Source: Caldilinea sp. CFX5
GTDB lineage: Bacteria > Chloroflexota > Anaerolineae > Caldilineales > Caldilineaceae
DNA length: 64,000 nt
Direction of reading: 5' to 3'
NCBI GenBank assembly: GCA_021405325.1
Contig: QWII01000031.1
Location: 124,001 to 188,000 of the forward strand
The notes under the pieces are model-generated. The model saw nothing but the letters and a program-made list of their open reading frames with translations, was not told the DNA's origin and ran no database searches. Below are positions 50,597-58,430 of the stretch, one piece after another. Made by a program: the position numbers and the translations under genes. The stretch's first letter is position 1. Every line of letters begins with the position of its first letter.

Positions 50597-51343
50597 GCGA
50601 TTCCTCCTATACTACTGTTACTGCTTGTTTATACTACTTTGGTGCAATTTGGTAATGGTACTAACCGGCAATGAAAGTTAGGTATGAAAGTCTGACGAAG
50701 CAACTAAACGTTATGCTGGATTGACGATGAAACGGCGGATTTTTTCATCCTCGATCATCCTGGCCATTGTGGAGAAGCCAGGATTTCCGGTTCGTTCACT
50801 TCGTGCAAACTTATCGAACAAACTGGGTTGTGCAGGATGATGCACTGGGTTTATCAAAGAGTGCTGGCAGCCGGAATATACCTTTGGTATGACGGGATGA
50901 TGTGCTACCGAGCATTTACTTGCAATGGGACAAAAGCATTGTACAAAATTTCGACAAGGGAAGCAAAGCCACTTCAAGGATAACAAAATTTGTGCAAGTC
51001 GTCAACTACTGTAGGGGATAAGAGTCGATTAACTGTAGTATAGATCAATATACCATAAGCGATGGTAAGCCATAACGCCGTTTGACCACCAATCGCAAAC
51101 ATGCCAGAATAGGAAATTATACCCAACCCGCAAAACCGGTAGTAAAGAGTTTAGTCTTTCTCCCAATCGCGGAAAGCCTAATGAACGTTACGAAAATAAA
51201 GCGGTAACTGTAGGTCATCGCCGCCGGCGTGACAAGTTCCAAGGATTACCGAAACCATTCGCTACCCTTCATTAGTGAAACCATTCGCTACCCTTCATTA
51301 GTCTTTACTACCGGTTCAATGTAGTCTACTGATGGAGGTTTCG
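50597..51343. other. Gene-free divergent region of about 750 bases
   Basis: It separates the sugar transporter cluster from the S9 peptidase. No convincing gene is seen. It contains an exact 26-bp tandem duplication (51251-51276 and 51277-51302, GAAACCATTCGCTACCCTTC...) and a 14-bp inverted pair AACCGGTAGTAAAG/CTTTACTACCGGTT at 51134-51147 and 51303-51316. The latter brackets the whole upstream region of the peptidase gene. Confidence 0.7.
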
Positions 51344-53185
51344 ATGCCCTACGACTTCGCCCGTTATCTCAATATCCGCAGCGCTCATTCGCCGGTGCTG
51401 GCGCCGGATGGCAACCGCGTCGCTTTTCTGAGCGACATTACCGGCAACTATCAAGTGTGGAGCGTCGGCTTGGAGGACGCCCCGGCCCAACGCTGGCCCT
51501 GCCAGTTGACCTTTTTTGCCGATAAGGTGTGGGAGCTGCATGGTACGCCCGCCGCCGATCACTTGATCGCCGTGGGCGATGTCGGCGGTAATGAACGGCA
51601 GCAATTCTATCTGATCAGCAACTATGGCGTGGACGCCAACGGCCATTTCGCCCATGATGTCCGTAAACTCACCACCAATGACGACGCCATCCACCGCTTT
51701 GGCGTCTGGAGCAAGGACGGCCAGCAGATCTACTACACCAGCAACGCCCGCAACAATGTCGATTTTGACCTCTACCGCCTGACCTTGGCCACCGGCGGCG
51801 TTGAAGCGCTCCACCAATTCCAGGGGCGCCGCACCATCGCCGCCATGTCGCCCGATGAGCGTTACCTGCTCTGCACCGAGGATCTCTCGTCGTCACAAAT
51901 CGAACTCTATCTGGTTGATTTGCTCACCCACCAGGAGATCCATTTGACGGCTGGTCAACCGCCGGCCCGCTACGACGCCATACGCTGGCGCGACACAGGG
52001 ATCTATTTGTTGACCGACGCCCTCCACGATCGAGGGGCGCTCTGCCGGTATGACCTGACCAGTCGCACGCTGCTGCCACTGTATGACGCCACCATTGCCA
52101 GCGAAAACGGTGAATTAGAAGCGTTGGTCGTTGCCAACGATGGTCGTCACGCCGCGCTGACCTATAATGCCGAAGGCGCAAGTCAGCTCTACCTGATTGA
52201 TCTGGAACACAATACACCCCAGCCGGTCGTCACTGTGCCAAGCGGCATCATCGGCGGGCTAAAGTTCAGTGCGGATGGTGCGGCGTTGGTCTTTGATTTA
52301 CAAAGCCCCACCCGTCCGCAGGATCTTTGGCGGCTTACTGTGGCGGATCAGCAATGCGACCAACTCACCCATAGCAACCACGCCGGCATTGATGAAAGCA
52401 CCTTTGTCACGCCCAGCCTGGTTCACTATCCCACCTTTGACGGGCGCCAGATTCCCGCCTTCTATTTCCGCCCGCCGGGGGCGACGCCGGCCAACGGCTT
52501 CCCCTGCCTGCTCTATGTCCACGGCGGGCCGGCCAGCCAGTTGCGCCCCGATTTTGATGTGCGCTTTCAATACTTTGTCGGTCAGGGGTACGCGATTCTG
52601 GCAACCAATGTGCGCGGCAGCAGCGGCTATGGGCGGGAGTACATGTTGCTCGATGAAGTGGAGTTGCGCATGGACAGCGTGACCGATTTGAAGTATGCCG
52701 TGGAGTGGTTACAACAACAGCCGGACGTGGACGCCGGTCGCATTGCCATTTACGGGCGCAGCTATGGCGGTTTTATGGTGCTGGCGGCGTTGACCGAATA
52801 TCCCGATCTCTTTGCCGCCGGGGTCGATGTGGTGGGGATTGCCAACTGGGTCACCTTTCTGGAGCGCACCAGCCCCTGGCGCCGGGCGCACCGTGAATTT
52901 GAATATGGCTCCCTCGCCCACCACCGGGCCTTTCTCGAACGCATCTCGCCGATCCACAAGGCGGCGCAGATCCGCGTCCCCCTGATGGTGCAGGCCGGTG
53001 ACAACGATCCTCGTGTGCCGCTCTATGAATCGGAACAGGTGGTGGAACGGGTGCGCACTGCCGGCGGCACGGTCGAATTTGTCCACTACGCCGACGAAGG
53101 CCACCAATTCAGCAAACTCGCCAACCGGATCGACAGCTTTACGCAGATGGCGACCTTTTTGGCGAAATATTTGCGCGGGGCGTAG
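51344..53185 (+). CDS. S9-family serine peptidase (acylaminoacyl/oligopeptidase-like)
   Basis: A 613-residue two-domain peptidase. Residues 1-350 form a beta-propeller (LAPDGNRVAFLSDITGNYQVW, FGVWSKDGQQIYYTSNARN, LKFSADGAALVF). Residues 365-613 are an alpha/beta hydrolase: oxyanion-side YVHGGPASQ, nucleophile Ser473 (YGRSYGGFM), acid Asp about 555 (AGDNDPRVP) and base His about 587 (ADEGHQF). It cleaves short peptides, probably in the cytoplasm, as no signal peptide is seen. ATG 51344 follows GGAGG; the frame is open to 51332. Confidence 0.93.
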   Translation: MPYDFARYLNIRSAHSPVLAPDGNRVAFLSDITGNYQVWSVGLEDAPAQRWPCQLTFFADKVWELHGTPAADHLIAVGDVGGNERQQFYLISNYGVDANGHFAHDVRKLTTNDDAIHRFGVWSKDGQQIYYTSNARNNVDFDLYRLTLATGGVEALHQFQGRRTIAAMSPDERYLLCTEDLSSSQIELYLVDLLTHQEIHLTAGQPPARYDAIRWRDTGIYLLTDALHDRGALCRYDLTSRTLLPLYDATIASENGELEALVVANDGRHAALTYNAEGASQLYLIDLEHNTPQPVVTVPSGIIGGLKFSADGAALVFDLQSPTRPQDLWRLTVADQQCDQLTHSNHAGIDESTFVTPSLVHYPTFDGRQIPAFYFRPPGATPANGFPCLLYVHGGPASQLRPDFDVRFQYFVGQGYAILATNVRGSSGYGREYMLLDEVELRMDSVTDLKYAVEWLQQQPDVDAGRIAIYGRSYGGFMVLAALTEYPDLFAAGVDVVGIANWVTFLERTSPWRRAHREFEYGSLAHHRAFLERISPIHKAAQIRVPLMVQAGDNDPRVPLYESEQVVERVRTAGGTVEFVHYADEGHQFSKLANRIDSFTQMATFLAKYLRGA

Positions 53186-53196
53186 CGACTACCTCT

Positions 53197-53221
53197 GCTT
53201 GTAGCCGGTCCGTGACCGGCG
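53197..53221. repeat. Single arm of the family 2 palindrome
   Basis: GCTTGTAGCC then GGTCCGTGACCGGCG, with no complementary arm beside it. Its complement, with one mismatch in 25, lies at 56025-56049, on the other side of the STAND ATPase gene. The following spacer to 53479 also holds a 19-bp inverted pair at 53353-53371 and 53400-53418 (one mismatch). Confidence 0.7.
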
Positions 53222-53479
53222 TCCACAAACGTTGTTCCAACGGCTGGCGGCGCTGTCGAGTGGGCAGATTGGTTGCGCCTGTGCGTCGCACGCTTGACGC
53301 CCCCTAGCTCGACCGCGCCGGCGCCACCGCCCGCAAGCGTTTGTGCAAGGAGCGTGCGTGGCACTGACCAAGCTAGCTTCGATAAACCGCTCGTCCGCTG
53401 GTCAGTGCCGCGCACGCGGAGGGAGCAGGGTTGATGCCGCGTACGCACGCTACCGACATCTGACGCCAAGGGTAGCCAA

Positions 53480-55762
53480 CTAGGGGCGCCGCTCCTGCCG
53501 CACCCGTTCCAACATAGCGCGATCACTCGCCAGATCAGGATGACCGATGGCTTCGTCCAGTTCCACCGTGCGCAGCAACAGTTGTTCCGCCATCGCCAGA
53601 TCACCCAAGGATCGATGAACCATCGCCATGTTATAACAGGTGATACTTTCCTGCCAGCGATCCCCCACCTGACGGCTCAGGGGCAGCGCTTGCTCGTAGT
53701 AGCCCAGCGCCTTCTCCTTCTCCCCCAAGGCAGCGTAGACCCCGCCGATGTTGTTGAGGGTGGTGGCCTCGCCCGCCTTGTCCCCCACCTGCCGCCACAG
53801 AGGCAGCGCTTGCTCGTAGTACGCCAGCGCCTGCCCCTTCTCCCCCAACGCTGAGTAGACCCGGCCGATGTTGTTGAGGGTGGTGGCCTCGCCCGCCTTG
53901 TCCCCCACCTGCCGCCACAGGGGCAGCGCTTGCTCGAAGTACGCCAGCGCCTGCCCCTTCTCCCCCAAGTCATCGTAGACCCGGCCGATGTTGTTGAGGG
54001 TGGTGGCCTCGCCCGCCTTGTCCCCCACCTGCCGCCGCAAGGGCAGCGCTTGCTCGTAGTACGCCAGCGCCTGCCCCTTCTCCCCCAAGGCAGCGTAGAC
54101 CCCGCCGATGTTGTTGAGGGTGGTGGCCTCGCCCGCCTTGTCCCCCACCTGACGCCACAGGGGCAGCGCTTGCTCGTAGTACGCCAGCGCCTTCTCCTTC
54201 TCCCCCAAGTCATCGTAGACGCTGCCGATGTTGTTGAGGGTGGTGGCCTCGCCCGCCTTGTCCCCCACTTGACGCCGCAGGGGCAGCGCTTGCTCGTAGT
54301 ACGCTAGTGCTTGTCGCTTATCACCCAGAGATGAGTAAACATAGCCATATTCATGCAACATACGGGCTTCCGCTTTTTGATCCTGTTCCTGCCGAGCAGC
54401 GGTCAGCGCAAGCGCTAGCCATTGAAGCCGATCTTGGAACAGACCACGGCGCGTTTGGAAAGTCATTAAAGAATCAACAAATTGAATGGCGCTAGCATCG
54501 GTTGCGGAGAGTTGGGACCAGGCAAAACTAACCTGTTCATAAATGGCCTCAATGCGCTGCCAATCCTCCTCATCTTCTTCCACCAGCGCCAAGTAATAAG
54601 CGCGATGGCGACTGGTCACTTCTGCCGGCAATTGCGTGCGCGCCAGGGCGGATAGCGTTTGGTGCAACCCCAACGTCTCATCCGCCCCCATCTCCACCAA
54701 ATTGCGGTCGGCCAGGGTAAAGAGCGTCTCTTCGTCGGCCCCGGTCACGGCGCGGGCGGCGGGGAGGTCGAAGCGGGCGGGTTTGGGGGCGAACGCGCCC
54801 AGGGCATAGAAGGCGGCGACGGCCGCAGCGGGCAGATCGGCCAGGCTGAGGGCGATGGTCTCTTGCAGCGTCACTTCTTTGTGCTGCGGGTCGCCCAGCC
54901 GTTGGCTGGCCAGGGCGAGACGGGCGGCGGGGTCGGTCAGGGTGGTTAGCGCCAGGTGGCGGCGGGCCTGGGTGCGCCGCTGGCTGGACGCGCTCAGATA
55001 GCCGCCGAGCAGTTCCAGCGCCAGGGGCAGGCCATCGACCAGGGCGGCCAGCCGCTGGGCGGCGGCGGGGTCGGTGGCGGACGCTTCGGGGGCCAGGGCA
55101 ACGAGCAGATCATAGGCCGGTTGGGGGGCCAGCACCGGCACGTCGATGCTCTGGTGCGGGCCGGCAAAGCGGCGGGCCAGCGCGCCGTCGCGCGTGGTCA
55201 GCAGGGTGGCGACTTGGGGTGCGCTACAGCGCAGTTGAGCCGCCGCTTCCCACTGCCAGAGATCATCCAACACCAGCAAGAGCCGCCGGTTGCCGATGGC
55301 GTTGGTCAGCCGTTGGGTGCGGGCGTAGGGGTCGATCAGGTCGCGCAGATCGACGCCCAGGGCATCACCCCAGGTCGCCTGGATGCTGGCGACATCGGCC
55401 AGCCGCCCCAGACCGGCCCAGAGAATGCCGTCGCGAAAATGGGCCAGAACGCGCGGATGACGGGCCAGCGCCACCGCCAGCGTCGTCTTGCCCACACCGG
55501 GCAACCCCGCCGCCGAGAGCGCCATCGTCTGCCCGGCGCAGAGCCGGTTCACTAGCGCTTCGACCAGTTCGTCCCGGCCCAGGAAATGGGGCGGCAGCGA
55601 CGGCACGCCAACATAGAGCAGCGGTCGCTCACTGCCCAGCACGGTGACATACTTGTCGCCGCGCACCTCGTCCCCGCCGATAATCTTGTCGCGGTTGATG
55701 AGATCGCCACCGCTGGTGGTGACGCTGCCGGGGGGATTTTCTTCTGCCTGCAATCGGGGCAT
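53480..55762 (-). CDS. STAND (NB-ARC) ATPase with C-terminal TPR array
   Basis: A 760-residue signalling ATPase. N-terminal residues 14-40 show the pattern GGDLINRDKIIGGDEVRGDK, seen at the front of bacterial STAND/effector proteins. The NB-ARC core has the P-loop GLPGVGKTT at 86-94, Walker B LLLVLDDLW at 161-169, LLTTRDG at 187-193 and GLPLALE at 244-250. A winged-helix-like region and helices lead to six TPRs of 40 residues (ALAYYEQALPL-RQVGDKAGEATTLNNIG), five nearly identical. Such proteins sense a ligand through the repeats and oligomerise, often in defence or regulation; no separate effector domain is visible. The start at 55762 is supported by GAGG; upstream frame overlaps a palindrome. 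Confidence 0.88.
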   Translation of the reverse strand: MPRLQAEENPPGSVTTSGGDLINRDKIIGGDEVRGDKYVTVLGSERPLLYVGVPSLPPHFLGRDELVEALVNRLCAGQTMALSAAGLPGVGKTTLAVALARHPRVLAHFRDGILWAGLGRLADVASIQATWGDALGVDLRDLIDPYARTQRLTNAIGNRRLLLVLDDLWQWEAAAQLRCSAPQVATLLTTRDGALARRFAGPHQSIDVPVLAPQPAYDLLVALAPEASATDPAAAQRLAALVDGLPLALELLGGYLSASSQRRTQARRHLALTTLTDPAARLALASQRLGDPQHKEVTLQETIALSLADLPAAAVAAFYALGAFAPKPARFDLPAARAVTGADEETLFTLADRNLVEMGADETLGLHQTLSALARTQLPAEVTSRHRAYYLALVEEDEEDWQRIEAIYEQVSFAWSQLSATDASAIQFVDSLMTFQTRRGLFQDRLQWLALALTAARQEQDQKAEARMLHEYGYVYSSLGDKRQALAYYEQALPLRRQVGDKAGEATTLNNIGSVYDDLGEKEKALAYYEQALPLWRQVGDKAGEATTLNNIGGVYAALGEKGQALAYYEQALPLRRQVGDKAGEATTLNNIGRVYDDLGEKGQALAYFEQALPLWRQVGDKAGEATTLNNIGRVYSALGEKGQALAYYEQALPLWRQVGDKAGEATTLNNIGGVYAALGEKEKALGYYEQALPLSRQVGDRWQESITCYNMAMVHRSLGDLAMAEQLLLRTVELDEAIGHPDLASDRAMLERVRQERRP
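53662..54310. repeat. Near-identical 120-bp coding repeats (TPR units)
   Basis: Units of exactly 120 bases recur with boundaries near 53661, 53781, 53901, 54021, 54141 and 54261. Long runs such as GGGTGGTGGCCTCGCCCGCC and TTGTTGA are unchanged, including at third codon positions. Differences are mostly confined to a few codons (R/W, Y/F, SA/AA/DD). Confidence 0.92.
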
Positions 55763-55784
55763 GGGGTTTACCTCGCTGATCGTA

Positions 55785-55836
55785 GTCAAGACTTTAGTCT
55801 TTGGGAAGCCTTGAAGACTAAAGTCTTGACTACGGA
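55785..55836. repeat. Palindrome upstream of the STAND gene
   Basis: GTAGTCAAGACTTTAGTCTT and AAGACTAAAGTCTTGACTAC are exact complements around GGGAAGCCTTG-like loop bases. The inner AAGACTTTAGTCTT is itself a dyad. It begins 23 bases before the STAND ATG. Confidence 0.85.
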
Positions 55837-55990
55837 TAACTTCACCGCGCCGCTGTGACCTACTGCACTGGCGCGGTGGCTTTGCTTGTTGTAAGATCGG
55901 CCCTAGCATACCACGAAACCGGGCCGGACGCTACTCGTCGCTGCGCCGTTTCGTTCAGCGATAAGCATCATTTCGGCGTAACTACCAAAC

Positions 55991-56049
55991 CCGCTTGTTG
56001 CCCGTCTCTGACTGGTACATGGGACGCCGGTCACGGACCGGCTACGAGC
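55991..56049. repeat. Family 2 palindrome with a decayed left arm
   Basis: The right arm CGCCGGTCACGGACCGGCTACGAGC is intact at 56025-56049. The DNA at 55991-56014 (CCGCTTGTTGCCCGTCTCTG...) resembles the left arm with several substitutions. Confidence 0.6.
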
Positions 56050-56092
56050 GGACAAAGCCAGGTGGTTACTTTACACCAAGAGGAGCAACCTT

Positions 56093-57355
56093 GTGAAGGC
56101 AGGACATTTTTTCCGCGTTACCGTACTCTGCACCCTGGTCGGGCTGTTAGCCAGTCTGGCCTGGCAACCGGCGTTGGCGGATCCACAAAGCCCGGATCAA
56201 CCGGCCGCGCCCCAGGTCGTCATCGGCAGCGGGACGGCGGCCAGTTGTCAGAACCAGAACGCGGCCAACGACTTGAGCAATGCTGTGGCCGCCGGTGGTA
56301 ACATTACCTTCAACTGTGGCCCGGCGCCGGTGGTGATGACGGTCAACACCAACGCCACCGACCAAACGGTGACGATTGACGGCGGCGGGCTGATTGCATT
56401 GAGCGGCGAAGATACACGCCAGATCTTCTTGCTCTTTGGCAGCGCCAACCTGACGCTCAACAACATCAGCCTGCTCGACGGGGCGGGCTTTGCCGGCGCG
56501 GCGATCAGCATCTCGACGGCCCAGGCCAGCGCCACCATCAACCACAGCTTTCTGACCAGCAACGATGCCGGCGCGGGCAACGGCGGCGCCATCTTGAACC
56601 GGGGAACGTTGGTCATCAACCACTCGTCGTTGGGCGCCAACCGCAGCGGCAACTTTGGCGGCGCCATCTTTAACAACGGCGGCACGGTGACGATCAAAAA
56701 CTCGACCATCATCAACAATGACGCGGCGGAAGGGGCCGGCCTCTGGCACAGCGAAGGCACGGTGACGGTGGAGAACAGCAGCATTCGCTCCAACCGGGCG
56801 ACCGGTCTGGGCGGCGGCCTTCACGTTGATGTCGGCACGGTGACGGTGGTCAACAGCACCCTCTTTGACAACAAGGCGAGCGGCGGCGGCGGCATCTACA
56901 TGCGCGGCAACAGCCTGACCATCACTAACGCCACCTTCAACCGCAATCGCGCCGACACCGGCGGCGCGCTCTGGAACGTTGCCGGCACGACCACGGTCAA
57001 GAACACCATCTTCAACGACAGTCGCAACAGCGCTGACAGCAGCCCCAGTCTGAACTGCGACGGCCCGGCCGTCACCTCCGGCGGGCGCAACATCGTGAGC
57101 GACAACACCTGCGTCCCCAACCCCAGCAGTGTCGGCGACCTGTTGGCGACCAACCCGAAGTTGGAGCCGTTTATCAACGACAACGGCGGCCCCACCCGCA
57201 CCTTTATGCTCCTGCCCGACAGCCCGGCGCTCAACTACGCCCAGGGTTGCCCGGCCACCGATCAACGCGGCGTGACCCGCCCGGTCGGCGCGGGGTGCGA
57301 TGTCGGCGCGGTGGAATATGCCCGCTTTGTCCTCCTGCCGCTGGTGGTGCGGTAA
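56093..57355 (+). CDS. Secreted right-handed beta-helix protein
   Basis: A 420-residue exported protein. It starts with GTG at 56093 (ribosome site AAGAGGAGC) and a Sec signal ending LAWQPALA. From about 75 to 320 it has parallel beta-helix rungs of roughly 22-25 residues with G-G-A/G-I-x-N and VTI/VTV-x-NS repeats (GGAIFNNGGTVTIKNSTI, GGGLHVDVGTVTVVNSTL). The region FMLLPDSPALNYAQGC-DQRGV-RPVG-GCDVGAVEY is the choice-of-anchor Q-type domain. The protein ends ARFVLLPLVVR, a tail shared with the protein encoded at 58431. Probably a cell-surface or polysaccharide-binding protein. Confidence 0.88.
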   Translation: MKAGHFFRVTVLCTLVGLLASLAWQPALADPQSPDQPAAPQVVIGSGTAASCQNQNAANDLSNAVAAGGNITFNCGPAPVVMTVNTNATDQTVTIDGGGLIALSGEDTRQIFLLFGSANLTLNNISLLDGAGFAGAAISISTAQASATINHSFLTSNDAGAGNGGAILNRGTLVINHSSLGANRSGNFGGAIFNNGGTVTIKNSTIINNDAAEGAGLWHSEGTVTVENSSIRSNRATGLGGGLHVDVGTVTVVNSTLFDNKASGGGGIYMRGNSLTITNATFNRNRADTGGALWNVAGTTTVKNTIFNDSRNSADSSPSLNCDGPAVTSGGRNIVSDNTCVPNPSSVGDLLATNPKLEPFINDNGGPTRTFMLLPDSPALNYAQGCPATDQRGVTRPVGAGCDVGAVEYARFVLLPLVVR

Positions 57356-57440
57356 GAAACACAACAACGGATTGAGGAAGGAACGGATGCTCTGGCAGGG
57401 TATAATCCGTTGCTTCCCTAATCCGTTGTTGTGTTCTTGT
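57356..57440. repeat. Long imperfect inverted repeat after the beta-helix gene
   Basis: GAAACACAACAACGGATT near 57356 is complementary to AATCCGTTGTTGTGTTC ending near 57437, with a second inner pair around AACGGATG/AATCCGTT. It separates the beta-helix and methyltransferase genes. Confidence 0.7.
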
Positions 57441-57488
57441 GTACCCCGCCAGTTGACAGCCCCACCGCTTCTCCGGTATAACAGAGCC

Positions 57489-58334
57489 ATGACCACGCCA
57501 GCACGCTACCATCCCAAAGCGCTGCCCCGCCGGCCCCAAGGGCAGGAGACACGGGGCAAGACCGCCCGCAATCGCCTGCGCCGGGTGGACAATTTTCTCT
57601 GTCTCTATGACCCGGCGTTGATCCGGCGCGAACAGGGTCTCTTCACCAATGCCCTCTTTGTCGATCTTGGCTATGGCGCCGAACCGTTCACCACCTTGGA
57701 GAGCGCCGAACGGTTGCGCCGGCTCAACCCGACCCTGCCGGTGCTGGGGGTGGAGATCGACGCCGAACGAGTCGCCACCGCCCAACCTTTCGCCGACGAG
57801 CGCACTCATTTTCGGCTGGGCGGGTTCAACTTGCCGTTGCAGGCGGGGGAAGGGGTGCGCTGCATTCGCGCTTTCAACGTGTTGCGCCAATATGAGGAAC
57901 AGGCCGTGGCCGGCGCTTATCGCCTGCTGGCGCGTCAACTCTTGCCCGGCGGGTTGCTCGTTGAAGGCACCTCCGACCCCTTTGGGCGCATCTGGGTGGC
58001 CCATGTGTTGCGGAAAAGCGGGAACGAAGCGCTGCTACACGAAGCCCTGGTCTTTAGCACCAACTTTCGCACCGGCTTTGACCCCATTGAGTTTCAAACC
58101 ATCCTGCCCAAGGATCTGATCCACCAGGTCGTCCCCGGCACGCCCATTGATGACTTTTTTACCCACTGGCAACAGGCGACGTGGGAAACGATTGCCCAAC
58201 GAACGTGGGGGCTAGGCGCCTGGTTTGCGGCCAGTGCCCATCGTTTAGCGGAACGGGGCTACACGCTTGATCGCCGCCGCCGTTGGTTGGCGCGGGGCTA
58301 TCTGGTTTGGCAGCATCCGCGCCTATTTGAGTAA
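57489..58334 (+). CDS. Class I SAM-dependent methyltransferase-like protein
   Basis: A 281-residue protein. SAM motif I appears as LFVDLGYGAEPFTT (about 54-67) and motif II as VLGVEIDAERV. Basic N-terminus (PRRPQGQETRGKTARNRLRRVD). A later FNVLRQYEEQAVAGAYRLLARQLLPGGLLVEGTSDP segment fits motif III of a Rossmann methyltransferase. Substrate unknown; small molecule or nucleic acid both remain possible. Frame open upstream to 57300 inside the previous gene; ATG at 57489 preferred. Confidence 0.82.
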   Translation: MTTPARYHPKALPRRPQGQETRGKTARNRLRRVDNFLCLYDPALIRREQGLFTNALFVDLGYGAEPFTTLESAERLRRLNPTLPVLGVEIDAERVATAQPFADERTHFRLGGFNLPLQAGEGVRCIRAFNVLRQYEEQAVAGAYRLLARQLLPGGLLVEGTSDPFGRIWVAHVLRKSGNEALLHEALVFSTNFRTGFDPIEFQTILPKDLIHQVVPGTPIDDFFTHWQQATWETIAQRTWGLGAWFAASAHRLAERGYTLDRRRRWLARGYLVWQHPRLFE

Positions 58335-58340
58335 ACGCTT

Positions 58341-58409
58341 CGCCTCGCTCGTAGCCGGTCCGTAACCGGCGGCCCAATCGCCGGTTACGGACCGGCTACG
58401 AGCGAGGCG
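58341..58409. terminator. Perfect 31-bp palindrome (family 2) between convergent genes
   Basis: Arms 58341-58371 and 58379-58409 are exact complements (CGCCTCGCTCGTAGCCGGTC...) with a 7-base loop, 4 bases after the methyltransferase stop and 21 bases before the stop of the convergent DUF11 gene. Likely bidirectional terminator. Confidence 0.8.
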
Positions 58410-58430
58410 GGTAGTAGTAGTGTGACCTGC

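Noticed and set aside
50711..50986. 91-codon minus-strand frame in the gap before the S9 peptidase.
   Set aside because: Composition (many Cys, His, Pro, Ser), lack of a ribosome site and the repeat-like DNA argue for a chance frame.
53662..54310. Long regular DNA repeats as a non-coding satellite or CRISPR.
   Set aside because: The period is 120 bases, an exact multiple of three, with an uninterrupted frame encoding TPR units of 40 residues.
53480..56049. Insertion sequence bounded by 25-bp inverted repeats.
   Set aside because: No transposase is present and the right boundary is part of a decayed full palindrome of a common family. Kept only as a low-certainty finding.
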